A DNA stretch of 64,000 nt from contig JADJYE010000041.1 of assembly GCA_016719945.1 (NCBI GenBank), positions 1-64,000 on the forward strand, given 5' to 3'. Made by a program: the position numbers and the translations under genes. The DNA is from Polyangiaceae bacterium (lineage in GTDB: Bacteria > Myxococcota_A > Polyangia > Polyangiales > Polyangiaceae). Below are positions 28,811 through 38,548 of this stretch, piece after piece (position 1 is the first letter of the stretch; every line of letters starts with the position of its first letter). The notes under the pieces are model-generated. The model was not told the origin of the DNA. It made no database searches and saw only the letters and a program-made list of their open reading frames with translations.

Positions 28811-29944
28811 GTGAGGAGGATGCCGAAGCTCTTGATCCCGGCGCCCGACGAGCCGCCGCCCCCCGAGCCGCGCAAGTCGCGGGCGGGGCTGATCGTCGCC
28901 GTCGTGGCTCTGCTTGCGATTGGCGCGGGCGCGGGCTTCTACATCACGCGCGCGCGCAAGAAGCCCTCCGCCTCCCACGCGTACGGCCAGCTCCACGCCT
29001 GCCTGTTCGGCCCGGTCCTCGCCGAGGGCGAGTCGTTCGACACGCGCACGCGCTCGATCGACGCCGCGCTGGGCGAGGAGCGCGGCGACTACCCGGCGCG
29101 CTGCGAGCCTGCGCTGACCACCTTCTACGAGTCGCTCGGGGGCGATCCCAAGAGCGACGGCCTGAAGGAGGTGCTCGAGATCGAGCTCGGCTGCAAAGAC
29201 AAGTGCTCGACCGCGTCGCTCATCAAGAAGATCTCCCAGATCCACGACATCGCGGCGTCCGCGAAGATCAAGCCAGAGGGCGCCGACGAGGTCGCCAACG
29301 TTCCGCCGCGGCTCACCGGCAAGCCGCTCAAGGCGAGCGAGTTCCGCGAGATCGTCCCCGGCACGGTCGTGCTCCAGGGCCTCACGAGCCTCGGTCCTGG
29401 CAAGACCGCCCTGCTCTACAAGGACACCGTCGGCATCCTGCACCTGTGCGAGATCGAGCCCGACGGCGAGCGCCCCCTGGCGTGCGCGCCGATCCGCGTG
29501 CCCGTCGGTGCGCAGACGGCCCGCCTGGTCGAGGGCAAGGAGAAGCCGACGATCTACGGCGTGGTGTCGATGGGCGCGACGCCCGAGGAGACGAAGTACG
29601 GCGTCTTCGACGCCAAGCTCGGCGAGCCCACGGGCGATGACCCCAAAGAGGTGAAGAGCGCGACCGATCGGCCCCGCCTCCCCGCCTCCTCGCCGACCTG
29701 GGTCGAGGCCCCGCTCGAGGGCACGAAGCTGCGCGTGTACCGCGCGAAGAACGGCGTCCTCCGGCTCGATCGCGAGGGCGACGCGCCGCGCTTCATCATG
29801 GACGACTCCGACCACGACGGCCCCGCCACCGGCGAGCCGATCCCGTTCGTCGGGCAGAAGCGCGCCGTCGTGCTCTTCACCGGCAAGCAGGGCATCTCCG
29901 GCCTGATCGTGAAGGGCGACGGCTCGGTCGAGCCTGCGAAGTAG
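28811..29944 (+). CDS. Single-pass membrane protein of unknown function
   Basis: GTG 28811 fits the ggaggtaa ribosome-binding site overlapping the previous stop; ATG 28820 is the alternative. A short Pro-rich cytoplasmic tail (PAPDEPPPPEPRKSR) is followed by one membrane helix (AGLIVAVVALLAIGAGAGFYI) and a periplasmic domain of about 320 residues. That domain has two Cys pairs (LHACLFGP; GCKDKCS; LHLCEI; LACAPI) and repeated strands (GVLRLDREGDAPRFIMDD; AVVLFTGKQGISGLIV). No named domain is recognised. It is probably co-transcribed with the upstream helical protein. Confidence 0.75.
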   Translation: MRRMPKLLIPAPDEPPPPEPRKSRAGLIVAVVALLAIGAGAGFYITRARKKPSASHAYGQLHACLFGPVLAEGESFDTRTRSIDAALGEERGDYPARCEPALTTFYESLGGDPKSDGLKEVLEIELGCKDKCSTASLIKKISQIHDIAASAKIKPEGADEVANVPPRLTGKPLKASEFREIVPGTVVLQGLTSLGPGKTALLYKDTVGILHLCEIEPDGERPLACAPIRVPVGAQTARLVEGKEKPTIYGVVSMGATPEETKYGVFDAKLGEPTGDDPKEVKSATDRPRLPASSPTWVEAPLEGTKLRVYRAKNGVLRLDREGDAPRFIMDDSDHDGPATGEPIPFVGQKRAVVLFTGKQGISGLIVKGDGSVEPAK

Positions 29945-29947
29945 CCG

Positions 29948-30739
29948 CTACGGCTGGGAAAGGCACATGTCGTACTGCTCGAGCTCATAAGAGCAGTCGG
30001 TCGGCACGAGCTCACCCCCGCTGCACGAGGCCGCCTCGTAGAGCAGGCCGCAGTCGATCACGCTCTCGTATTGGAACCCGCAGGTGGGGTCGCCGATCTT
30101 CTCGGCGCAGTCGGCCGCGCAGCCCTCGCCGCAGCCAAGCCGCTCGGCCGCGAAGCACCAGCCGCTGCACGGGTCGTCGTTGAACGACCCCACGCAGTCG
30201 CCGACCTCCATGATCTCCTCTTCGCAGCCGGTCGGCGAGGGCGTGCCCGCCGCGCAGCCCGCGCCCTGATCGGCGTAGCAAGTGAGCAAGAAGTCGTACG
30301 CGTACGAGCAGGTCCCCAGCGCGTCGCGGTCCGCGTTGCACGAGTCGACGCAGTCGGCGCCGCAGGCTGATTGATCGCAGAACTTCTGGCAGGCAGCGTC
30401 CGCTTGGCACTCTTGCAGCGCGGTCTGCTGATCGATGCACAGGTCGAGCGGGGTCGGGAAATCGTTCTGGCACTCGTAACCGCCGTCGGCGAGGCACTGC
30501 AGGGCCGAGGCGTATTCGCCGACGCAGTAGCCGTCGAGCTGCGTCTCCAGGTACGGGCACGACGACAGGCACTGATCGACGCTCAGGCCGGTGTCGTTGC
30601 AGGGGAGGGAGAAGGCCTCCTGGCACCAGGCCTCACACGCCGCCTCGAGGTCGTCGGCCGCGGCTTCGGTGTCGTCACCGCACGCGTACGTGAGCAGGGG
30701 CAAGCAGGCGAGGACAGGCGCGAGAAGGAAGCGACGCAT
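29948..30739 (-). CDS. Cysteine-rich lipoprotein (263 aa, about 28 Cys)
   Basis: The leader MRRFLLAPVLACLPLLTYAC ends in a lipobox. The mature part contains regularly spaced Cys in C-x(3-4)-C pairs: ACEAWCQEAF, SVDQCLSSCPYL, AACQKFCDQSACGADCVDSCNAD, DPCSGWCFAAERLGCGEGCAADC. About four similar units of around 60 residues can be seen, suggesting a disulphide-stapled helical repeat. It is strongly acidic and probably cell-surface exposed. No homologous named domain is known to me. It ends 3 bases from the convergent membrane-protein gene. Confidence 0.8.
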   Translation of the reverse strand: MRRFLLAPVLACLPLLTYACGDDTEAAADDLEAACEAWCQEAFSLPCNDTGLSVDQCLSSCPYLETQLDGYCVGEYASALQCLADGGYECQNDFPTPLDLCIDQQTALQECQADAACQKFCDQSACGADCVDSCNADRDALGTCSYAYDFLLTCYADQGAGCAAGTPSPTGCEEEIMEVGDCVGSFNDDPCSGWCFAAERLGCGEGCAADCAEKIGDPTCGFQYESVIDCGLLYEAASCSGGELVPTDCSYELEQYDMCLSQP

Positions 30740-30931
30740 GGTGCGATGGTACGCAGCCAGACGCAGGAGCTCCTCGGCGAATTCGTGCGCTCCTCACGGT
30801 GGGAGCCCGACACACACACCTGAGCCGAGCACGGACCTCGCCTTGAAGCTCGGGTCCGCGCATGCTCCAATCTTCCACGTACGGCGGACTCTTCGCCGCT
30901 CGCTTTCTTGATCCCGCGCCGGAGACAACAG

Positions 30932-33167
30932 ATGGAAAACCCCAGGATCCGCTCGCTCGCCTACTGCCTGCCGCTGGCGATGCTGCTCGCCGCCGCTTGC
31001 TCGGCCGGCCCCGGCGACGACGCGACGGGCGGCGGTGGAGAGGGCGGCGGCTCGAGCTCCAGCCAGGACGCCGACGGCGACGGCATCAGCGACGCTGATG
31101 AAGGCAGCGGCGACGCCGACGGGGACGGAAAGCCCAACGCCGAGGACGAGGACTCCGACGGCGACGGGATCCTCGACTCGATCGAGGCAGGCGACGGCGA
31201 CGTGGCCACGGAGCCGGTCGACTCCGACGAGGACGACACACCCGACTTCCTCGACGACGACTCCGACGACAACGGCATCCTCGATCAGGACGAGGGGCTC
31301 GGCGATTTCGACGAGGACGGCACCCTCGACTTCGCCGACGGCGACGACGACGGCGACACGATCAGCGACGCGATCGAGATCGTCGGCTCCGGGGCGGACT
31401 GCGACGGCAACGGCGAGACCGACCCCGAGGCGTCTGCGGAGGCGCCGAACGACTGCGACGACGACGGCAGCGAGGACTACCACGACCTCGACAGCGACGA
31501 CGACAGCATCGCGGACGTGGACGAGAGCACCGACGACACCGACGGCGACGGGATCCGCGACCGCTACGACGCCGACAGCGACGACGACGGCATCCCCGAC
31601 GAGGTCGAGGCTGGCGACTCGGATCTCGATACGCCGCCGGTCGACTCCGACGACGACGACACCCCCGACTACCGCGACGAGGACTCCGACAACGACGGCC
31701 TCGACGACTCCGTGGAGACCGAGCTCGGCACCGACCCGACGAACGTCGACTCCGACGGCGACGGCGTGAGCGATCTGATCGAGGACGTCGCGGGCACCGA
31801 CCCGACCGACGAGACCGACAACCCGCAGGCGAACGGCGACTTCGTCTTCATCGTCCCCCTACCAGGAGCCGACGACGCCGACCGAGGACACCGTCCGCTT
31901 CCGCACCAACATCCAGTTCGCGGACGTGTACTTCGCGTTCGACACCACCGGCTCGATGACGGCCGAGCTCAGCGCGATGCAGGGCCGCACCTGCACGCTC
32001 AACACCCAGTGCGTGACCAACTCCTGCCAATCGAACTTCTGCACCTGCAACAGCCAGGCTGACTGCGCGAACGGCGGCATCTGCGTCGCGAACCGCTGCC
32101 GCACCGGCGTGCCGCTGGTGGTGAACCAGCTCGAGTGCGCGGACTACGGCGGCACCTGCAACCTCGACGTCGACTGTGGCAACGGGGTCTGCTTCGAGAA
32201 CCACTGCATCCAAGATCCGAACGCGGGTCTCGGTTGCATCCCCGACGTGTGGACCGGCGTCGGCCGCTTCGACGACATCAACACGTACACGAACCTCGTC
32301 TCGCTGCAGCCCGATCCGGTGGTGACCTCCACGGCCGTCCCGGGGACCGGCGGGGGTGGCGCTGAGTCCGTGCTCCAGCCTCCCCACTGCATCTCGAACC
32401 CCGCGCTCTGCCCGGCCCGCACGCCGGCGCAGATGGGGTGCGCAGCCTCTGGCATCGGCTGCCCAGGCTTCCGCCCGGAGGCGATCCGCATCTACGTGCA
32501 GATCACCGACGCCGACGAGCAGTGCGACACCAGCAACCCCATCGGCGACAACCCGATCTGCAACCCGTTCACCGCGGCCTCGGCGGGCGCGGCGCTGATC
32601 GCGGCCGACATCAAGTTCGTGTCGCTGTGGGGCACCAGCGACGACAGCGCCGCGGTGCCAGGCACGGCGCAGACCTTCGCCGAGGCGATCGCGCAGGCGG
32701 CGATGACCCTCGACTCGAACGGCGACCCCTTCGTTTACGGGGCCACCGACGCGGACGTCGTGCCCAACACGATCACCGCGATCAAGGAGCTGGCGCGCGG
32801 CAAGGCGCTCAACACCACCATCGGCGCGACCGACGCCATGGACGGCGCGAGCGACACGATCGACGCGACGCAGTTCATCGACTACCTCGAGGTGAACATC
32901 GCCGGGATGAACGGCTGCGAGATCGTCACGCCGACCGCCGACACCGACGCCGACTCCCACGACGACGCCTTCCCGGTGCTGTACCCCGGAAAGAACGTCT
33001 GCTGGGACGTGATCCCGATCCTCGAGAACACGACGGTGCCCGCGACCGACGAGCCGCAGATTTATCGAGCGATCTTGACGGTTCGCGGCGATGGCTCCCC
33101 GCTCGACGAGCGCGACGTGTACTTCGTCGTGCCGCCCGCCGACGCCGTGATCGCGCCGCCCCGTTGA
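30932..33167 (+). CDS. Lipoprotein with acidic TSP3/Ca-binding repeats and a vWA domain (one frameshift)
   Basis: The leader MENPRIRSLAYCLPLAMLLAAAC has a lipobox. Residues about 45-300 are Asp-rich thrombospondin-3/dockerin-like repeats (DADGDGISDADEGS; DSDGDGILDSIEAG; DSDDDGIPDEVEAG; DSDGDGVSDLIEDV), each with a D-x-D-G-D Ca-binding loop. A run of five C at 31855-31859 holds one base too many. Correcting it joins FVFIVP to YQEPTTPTEDTVRFRTN and then the vWA domain (VYFAFDTTGSMTAEL, metal site D-x-T-G-S). A small Cys-rich insert (CVTNSCQSNFCTC...CANGGIC) follows. Total length is about 744 residues. It is likely a Ca-rigidified surface stalk with a binding head. Confidence 0.85.
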
Positions 33168-33305
33168 CGGCGACCGTTGCGTGACCCCATCGGACGAAGA
33201 TAGAGTCGTGCGATGGGGGAACGATGGCGCGCGTCCTAGCGACACGCAGGCCTGAAGACGGCCTGACCACTCCGCGCTCCGCGGTGGCCAGGCGCAGCGC
33301 GCGTC

Positions 33306-33869
33306 GTGCGCATTCGCGGCCAGGCGTTCCGCAGCTTGTTCGGCGCCATTGGCTCGCTGCTCACGCCGGAGCAGGTCGCCGAGGTCATGACCCGGCTCGA
33401 GCCCGAGGTGCGCGCGCTGCTGCCCGGGGCGGTCAACGGCACGCAGTGGTACTCCCTCGCTTGGTACAAGCAAGTGCAGCGCGCCGCGTGCGACGTGGGC
33501 GGCAGCGCAGACTTCGCGCGGCGCCTCGGGCGCGAGGCGCGGCGACTCGACGCGCGCGGCGTGTACCGCTTCATCTTGCGCTTCGTGTCCCCCGAGTCGC
33601 TGATCCGAAACTCGGCCTCGGTGATGGCGCTCTACCTCGAGGGCCCGACGCTGCGCACGGGCGACGTGCGGCGCGCGCCGACGTCTTGCGCGCTCGAGTT
33701 CGAGGTCACCGACGCGGACGGCTTCGACGATTGCCTGTGGGAGGAGCTGCTCGGCTCGATGGAGCAGCTGTTTCGGGCGGCGGGCTCGGCGGGGGCCGCC
33801 GCGCGCGTGCTCGAGCACGAGCCTGGGTGGCTGCGCGGCGAGATCTCGTGGCCGACCGGGTCGGCCTGA
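33306..33869 (+). CDS. Hypothetical protein, possibly DUF2378/TIGR02265 family
   Basis: GTG 33306 begins VRIRGQAFRSLFGAIGSLLTPEQVAEV. The 187-residue protein is soluble and mainly helical, with a beta segment near LEFEVTDADGFDDCLW. The general pattern (helical start, RLGREARRLDARGVYRFILRFVSPESLIRNSASVMALYLEGPTLRTG, a short beta hairpin, a late helix) resembles the myxobacteria-restricted DUF2378 family. I recognise this only weakly. It converges on purK with a 15-base gap. Confidence 0.6.
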   Translation: MRIRGQAFRSLFGAIGSLLTPEQVAEVMTRLEPEVRALLPGAVNGTQWYSLAWYKQVQRAACDVGGSADFARRLGREARRLDARGVYRFILRFVSPESLIRNSASVMALYLEGPTLRTGDVRRAPTSCALEFEVTDADGFDDCLWEELLGSMEQLFRAAGSAGAAARVLEHEPGWLRGEISWPTGSA

Positions 33870-33884
33870 GCGGCGCGCTGAGGG

Positions 33885-35027
33885 TCAGCGGCCCGTCAGC
33901 AGGGCCTTCGCGCGTTTCACGAGCTCGACCGCCTGCATCGGCGTGCCCGCGCTCGCCGACAGGTGGCCCATCTTCCGGCCCGGGCGGGCGACCGATTTGC
34001 CGTACAGGTGCAGCCTGACGCCAGCGAGCTCGAGCGCGCGCTCGAAGTTGGGCGGGGCGCCCCCGAGCCAGTCGTCGCCCAGCAGGTTGTAGATCGCCGC
34101 GGGGCGGGTGGTCTGCACCGAGCCGAGCGGGAGGTCGCAGACGGCGCGCACGCACTGCTCGAACTGGCTCGTCTCGCTGGCCAGGACGCTCGCGTGGTAG
34201 CTGTTGTGAGGCCTCGGCGCGAGCTCGTTGACGAGCAGCGCCCCGCCCACGACGAACAGCTCGATGCACAGCAGGCCCTCGACCTCGAGCGCGCTGGCGA
34301 CGGCGCGGGCGATCTCGAGCGCCTGCTCGCCGAGGGCTGGCTCGACGGGCGCGGGCAGCACCGACCACGCGAGCACGCGCTCCACGTGGTGGTTCAGCGC
34401 CGGCGGATACACGGCGATCTCCCCGGACGGCGACCTCGCCACCATGACGCTGAGCTCACCCTCGATCGCGAGCGCCTGCTCGACGACGCACGTCTCCGCC
34501 GCGAGCTCGCGCCACGCGGACGCCGCGTCGGAGGGGGAGGTGGTCTGCGCCTGGCCGCGCCCGTCGTACCCGCCTCGAGCTGCCTTCACGAAGCAGCGCC
34601 CGCCGAGGGACGCGAGCGCCTGCTCGAGCTCGGCCTCGTTGGTGGCCACGGCGAACGGGCCGACGGGCAAGCCCGCCTTCGAGAGGAAGGACTTCTGGGC
34701 GGCGCGGTCTTGGATCAGGGAGAGCGCGGCGCTCGACGGCCGCACGGGGACGTCACGCCGCGCGCGGTCGAGGCAGGCGAGCGCGATCTTCTCGATCTCC
34801 AGCGTGACCACGTCGCTGCCGGCGGCCAGCCGCGCGGCGGCGTCGACGTCGTCGAAGGCCGCGACGATGTGCTCTTCCACCGAGAAGCGGGCTGCGCAGC
34901 CAGGATCGGGGTCGACGACGCGCGATCGGTAGCCCATCTCTCGCGCGGCCATCGCGGTCATGCGCCCCAGCTGGCCGCCGCCGAAGATGCCGATCGTCGC
35001 GCCCGGGAGGATGCAGCTGCGCGGCAT
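33885..35027 (-). CDS. purK: 5-(Carboxyamino)imidazole ribonucleotide synthase PurK
   Basis: An ATP-grasp enzyme of purine biosynthesis that makes N5-CAIR from AIR, bicarbonate and ATP. It begins MPRSCILPGATIGIFGGGQLGRMTAMAAREMG, the nucleotide-binding entry typical of PurK. ATP-grasp blocks follow: QDRAAQKSFLSKAGLPVGPF, GGRCFVKAARGGYDGRGQ, CVVEQALAIEGELSVMVAR and NELAPRPHNSYHASVLASETSQFEQCVRAV (metal-ligand region and family signature). ATG 35027 gives 380 residues, a normal length. The gene starts 5 bases after the purE stop, forming a purE-purK operon. Confidence 0.95.
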   Translation of the reverse strand: MPRSCILPGATIGIFGGGQLGRMTAMAAREMGYRSRVVDPDPGCAARFSVEEHIVAAFDDVDAAARLAAGSDVVTLEIEKIALACLDRARRDVPVRPSSAALSLIQDRAAQKSFLSKAGLPVGPFAVATNEAELEQALASLGGRCFVKAARGGYDGRGQAQTTSPSDAASAWRELAAETCVVEQALAIEGELSVMVARSPSGEIAVYPPALNHHVERVLAWSVLPAPVEPALGEQALEIARAVASALEVEGLLCIELFVVGGALLVNELAPRPHNSYHASVLASETSQFEQCVRAVCDLPLGSVQTTRPAAIYNLLGDDWLGGAPPNFERALELAGVRLHLYGKSVARPGRKMGHLSASAGTPMQAVELVKRAKALLTGR

Positions 35028-35032
35028 GTCGC

Positions 35033-35521
35033 TCAGACCTCCCGATGCGAGAGGACCTCTTGGGTGCGCGCGTCGCGCCACGCGCGGAGCCGCTCGCGCA
35101 GCTCGGGGCGCCGGGTCGAGACGATCTGAGCCGCCAGCAAGGCCGCGTTGGCGGCGCCGGGCTTGCCGATCGCGAGGGTGCCGACAGGCACGCCCTTCGG
35201 CATCTGCACGATCGACAAGAGCGCGTCGACGCCCTGCAGCGCCGTCGCAGGCACGGGCACGCCGAGCACCGGCACCAGCGTCTTCGCGGCGACCATGCCG
35301 GGCAGGTGCGCGGCTCCGCCGGCGGCGGCGATGATCACCTCGAGGCCCCGCGCCTCGGCGCCCTCGGCGAACTCGAACATCCAGTCGGGCGTGCGGTGCG
35401 CCGACACGATCCGCACCTCGTGCGGGATACCCAGCTCGCTGAGCAGCTCGATCGCGGGCGAGAGGTGCTCGAGATCGCTGCGCGAGCCCATGATCACGGC
35501 GACCCAGGGCGCTTCACTCAC
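35033..35521 (-). CDS. purE: N5-carboxyaminoimidazole ribonucleotide mutase PurE
   Basis: Converts N5-CAIR to CAIR directly after PurK. Diagnostic blocks are WVAVIMGSRSDLEHLSPAIELLSELGIPHEVRIVSAHRTP (the SDL phosphate-binding region and the AHRTP catalytic His loop), IIAAAGGAAHLPGMVAAKT and LLSIVQMPKGVPVGTLAIGKPGAANAALLAAQI. GTG 35521 is chosen because agaagg lies about 5 bases upstream and the length (162 aa) is normal. A further in-frame ATG would overlap the divergent UspA start. The 49-bp gap to that gene must hold promoters for both directions. Confidence 0.95.
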   Translation of the reverse strand: MSEAPWVAVIMGSRSDLEHLSPAIELLSELGIPHEVRIVSAHRTPDWMFEFAEGAEARGLEVIIAAAGGAAHLPGMVAAKTLVPVLGVPVPATALQGVDALLSIVQMPKGVPVGTLAIGKPGAANAALLAAQIVSTRRPELRERLRAWRDARTQEVLSHREV

Positions 35522-35570
35522 CCGCACCTTCTGCCCTATGCTGAGCGCCCGAACAAGAGGCACGTAGAAC

Positions 35571-36059
35571 ATGACGAACCCAACGGACGCCAAGCAGGTC
35601 ATCGTCGTCGCGGTCGATCTGCACAAGGGCTCCAACCTGATCATGGCGCGTGCGTTTGCGCACGCGTCCACCACCGGCGCCGATCTCCACGTCATCTGCG
35701 TCACCGAGCCCAACATCGCGAACGTGAAGCCGCCGGAGGACATGGACGCGGCCGACCTGACCGGCCAGGACACGCACCGGTCGCACGAGTTCGCCGAGGT
35801 GCGGCTCAAGGACTTCCTCAAGAAGCACCCCACCGCCGTGGCGCCCACCCTCTTCCACCACGTCGACACCGGAGACCCGGCCGACAAGATCGTCGCGCTC
35901 GCGGCCAAGCTGAACGCGGACCTCGTCATCCTGGGCACGCACGGTCGCACGGGCCTCAAGCGCCTGCTGATCGGGTCGGTCGCGGAGAAGGTCGTGCGGC
36001 TCGCGGGGTGCCCCGTGCTGGTCGTGCGAGAGAAGAAGCACGAGCCCGAAGGCGCCTAA
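35571..36059 (+). CDS. Universal stress protein, UspA family
   Basis: A 162-residue protein beginning MTNPTDAKQVIVVAVDLHKGSNLIMARAFAHA. It has the ATP-binding signature of ATP-type Usp proteins, LGTHGRTGLKRLLIGSVAEKVVRLAGCPVLVV (G-x2-G-x9-G-S/T). The first strand carries the conserved Asp (VVAVD). Such proteins bind ATP as dimers and modulate stress survival. Target unknown. It is divergent from purE. The next plus-strand gene begins 57 bases downstream. Confidence 0.92.
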   Translation: MTNPTDAKQVIVVAVDLHKGSNLIMARAFAHASTTGADLHVICVTEPNIANVKPPEDMDAADLTGQDTHRSHEFAEVRLKDFLKKHPTAVAPTLFHHVDTGDPADKIVALAAKLNADLVILGTHGRTGLKRLLIGSVAEKVVRLAGCPVLVVREKKHEPEGA

Positions 36060-36115
36060 ACGTCACCCGCGCCCTGAGCCCGGCGGGGCCCCGCGACTTG
36101 CGCTACGGTCACGCC

Positions 36116-36646
36116 GTGGGGCAGTACCGCGCGCGCGACGTCGTCTCGATCCCCGGGCTGCTCAGCCTGACGCGGATCCCGCTCGCCGTCGCGTTCGTGT
36201 TCGTGGGGGAGCCTTGGGGGCGGGTCGCGATCGTCGCGGCCTCGGGGCTGTCCGATCTGCTCGACGGCTGGTACGCGCGCAGGTTCGGCTGCGCGACGCC
36301 CACCGGCGCCGCGCTCGATCCGGTGACCGACAAGCTGTTCATCACGACGGTGGTGCTCACGCTCAGCTTCGAAGGGGCGATGCCCTGGTGGGCGGTGATC
36401 GTGCTCAGCCTTCGAGATCTCGCCGAGCTGCCGCTGGTCGCGAAGTTCGTCGTCAGCCGCGCGGCGCGCCGAGCCCGAGCCGACCACCCGAAGGCCAACC
36501 TCGGCGGGAAGGTGGCCACGTTCGCCCAGTTCGCCACCGTGGCGGCGGCGATGTTCCACTACGAGCACACGCAGGTCCTGTTGGGAGTCGCGGGGGTGCT
36601 GGGGGTCGTCGCGGCCGTCAGATATTGGCGCCAGTATGGTCGCTGA
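36116..36646 (+). CDS. CDP-alcohol phosphatidyltransferase family membrane enzyme
   Basis: GTG 36116 gives a 176-residue integral membrane protein. The family signature is intact: SDLLDGWYARRFG...PTGAALDPVTDK, matching D-G-x2-A-R-x8-G-x3-D-x3-D, the metal and CDP-binding site. About five hydrophobic helices surround it (IPLAVAFVFVG; LFITTVVLTLSF; WWAVIVLSLRDL; VATFAQFATVAAAMF; LLGVAGVLGVVAAV). It transfers a phosphatidyl group from CDP-diacylglycerol to a small alcohol, such as glycerol-3-phosphate or another acceptor. The acceptor cannot be read from the sequence. It ends 3 bases from the convergent transpeptidase gene. Confidence 0.9.
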   Translation: MGQYRARDVVSIPGLLSLTRIPLAVAFVFVGEPWGRVAIVAASGLSDLLDGWYARRFGCATPTGAALDPVTDKLFITTVVLTLSFEGAMPWWAVIVLSLRDLAELPLVAKFVVSRAARRARADHPKANLGGKVATFAQFATVAAAMFHYEHTQVLLGVAGVLGVVAAVRYWRQYGR

Positions 36647-36649
36647 GGC

Positions 36650-38548
36650 TCAGCTCTTCTTGGGCTCGTCGGGCGGCAGCGAGAGGGCGCTCGACATGGG
36701 CTTCTGCGCGTCTCCGAGGACGCGACCGGGCAGGACGTGCACCGGCACCGGCGGGTCGAGCTCGTAGAGGTAGCCTCGGGTCGGGACCTCGACCTCGACG
36801 GTCTGCTCGTTCCACTCGAGGGTGCGGCGATATTCGGTGAGCAGCTTGCCGCGCCGGGCGTGGGCGCGGTGATCGAGCAGGAAGCCGCTCAGGCGCAACG
36901 CGAGCTGGTTGTAGAGGCGGTGGCAGCCGTGGCTCGTGCCTCGCTTGATCGAGCGGTAGTCGACCGAGCCGTGGGTTCGGATGCCGTGGTCGGCCCACTC
37001 TTGCTTGCCCTTCTTGGTCACCGACTCATGGTGGATGAGCATCACCAGCCCATAGGCGTTGCGGTACCCCGGCTGGATGAGGTCCCGCTTGAGCGAGACG
37101 TTGCCCTCCTTGTCCTCGTGCAAGAGGTCGGTCTCGGGCGTCGACTCGGGCGGCATCCACGCGGGCGCGGCGATGATCTGGCGCCAGAAGCGATCGCCGA
37201 CGTCGCTCTCCTTGTACTTGAGGGCGAGCTCGCCGTCCTCGGTGCGCTCCTTCTTCCAGCCGCCGATGGTGGTCGCCCAGCGCATCAACGCGACCTCGCG
37301 CTCGCCGTCCTTGGCGTACACGACGAACGACGGGCCTCGCACGGTGCCGAGCTTGCGCTTCGCGGCGGCGGCCTGTCCGGGCGCGTCGAAGAACACGTCG
37401 CCCCGATCGATCTCGACGCGGAGCTCCATCTGCGCGCCGTGATAGCTCGGCGCTGATGGCAGGGTGACCGCGACGCGGGCCTTGCCAAGGCCGTCCTTCC
37501 CCAGCTCGTCGAGGAACGCTCGCACGCCGTCGGGGCTCGTCCACCCGAGCTCACGCGCCGCCCGGTCAGTGGCGCGATCGACGAGATCGGGGGCGCCGTT
37601 CGGCAGGGCCTCCTCGACCAGGGGCGCGAAGCGCGTGAGATCGAGCTCGCGGCCGACGACCAGCTCTCTCTGCTCGAGCGCCGTGCCGTCCTCGAGCAGC
37701 CCGCCGGCCTCGGCGACGCGCTCGCGCAGCCCGCGAAGCAGCGCGCGATAGGCGAGCTCCTCTCCGCCGAGCGAGAGCGCATAGACGGTGTCTGCGTCGA
37801 GCCCGGCGCCCACGATCATGTTGCGGCGGCGAAACGCCTCGAGCGCGGCGTGGGTCGTCCCGCTCAGCTGACCGGTCACCGAGCCAGCCTTCAGCAGCCC
37901 GGCGCACACGAGCTGCGACTGGGCGGCCGAAACCGCGTCGCGCTCGGTGGCCTTCTTGAGCGCCGCGGCCCGCGCCTTGTCGTCGGACGCGGCCGCACGG
38001 GCGGCCTCGACCGCCGCGAGCGGCGACACGTCGACCTTCGCGTCGCACGCGCGGCGCTTGTCGTCCTTGATGCGGTTCGCCAGGGTCGACAGGCGCGGCG
38101 CGATCCCGTTCAGGCCGAGGTCCGCGCTGGGCTGGCCCGCGAGCTCGAGGTACTTCGCGCGGTACTCCGGGGCGCCGCCGGTCTCGGGGTCGACCGCGAA
38201 CACGCGCGGCGTCCAGGTGTCCGACAGGTCGAGCACGGTCAGACCCTCGCGCTCTACGTCCTCGCTGCAGACGGCGCCAGCCCTCGTCCCTTCGACGTAC
38301 ACGGCGACCGTCGCGCAGCCGGCGCGAGTCGGCGCGAAGACGCGCTTCACGGGCGCCGCGACGAGCTCGGCTTCCGGGGCCAGCTCGGTCGGCGCGCCGG
38401 TCTCCGGGAGGTCGAGCGTCTCGTCGGTGGCCTCGACGCACCCGGCGGCCGTCGCCAGGAGGAGCGCGGTGGCGACGACCCCCACGCCCCCGACAGGCAG
38501 GTGATGTGGACCTTGGCGAGACGAACGGCGCTGCGAGCGACGGGACAT
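36650..38548 (-). CDS. L,D-transpeptidase (YkuD-type) lipoprotein
   Basis: The leader ends LLLATAAGC (lipobox); start ATG 38548; 632 residues. A putative peptidoglycan-binding-like helical region occupies the first half (VCAGLLKAGSVTGQLSGTTHAALEAFRRRNMI). The catalytic part resembles YcbB/LdtD-type enzymes: KRKLGTVRGPSFVVYAKDGEREVALMRWATTIGGW, then HGSVDYRSIKRGTSHGCHRLYNQLALRL, containing the H...S-H-G-C-x-R signature with the nucleophilic Cys. It probably forms 3-3 cross-links in, or anchors proteins to, periplasmic peptidoglycan. A further in-frame upstream ATG (38746) lacks a sensible leader. Confidence 0.85.
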   Translation of the reverse strand: MSRRSQRRSSRQGPHHLPVGGVGVVATALLLATAAGCVEATDETLDLPETGAPTELAPEAELVAAPVKRVFAPTRAGCATVAVYVEGTRAGAVCSEDVEREGLTVLDLSDTWTPRVFAVDPETGGAPEYRAKYLELAGQPSADLGLNGIAPRLSTLANRIKDDKRRACDAKVDVSPLAAVEAARAAASDDKARAAALKKATERDAVSAAQSQLVCAGLLKAGSVTGQLSGTTHAALEAFRRRNMIVGAGLDADTVYALSLGGEELAYRALLRGLRERVAEAGGLLEDGTALEQRELVVGRELDLTRFAPLVEEALPNGAPDLVDRATDRAARELGWTSPDGVRAFLDELGKDGLGKARVAVTLPSAPSYHGAQMELRVEIDRGDVFFDAPGQAAAAKRKLGTVRGPSFVVYAKDGEREVALMRWATTIGGWKKERTEDGELALKYKESDVGDRFWRQIIAAPAWMPPESTPETDLLHEDKEGNVSLKRDLIQPGYRNAYGLVMLIHHESVTKKGKQEWADHGIRTHGSVDYRSIKRGTSHGCHRLYNQLALRLSGFLLDHRAHARRGKLLTEYRRTLEWNEQTVEVEVPTRGYLYELDPPVPVHVLPGRVLGDAQKPMSSALSLPPDEPKKS

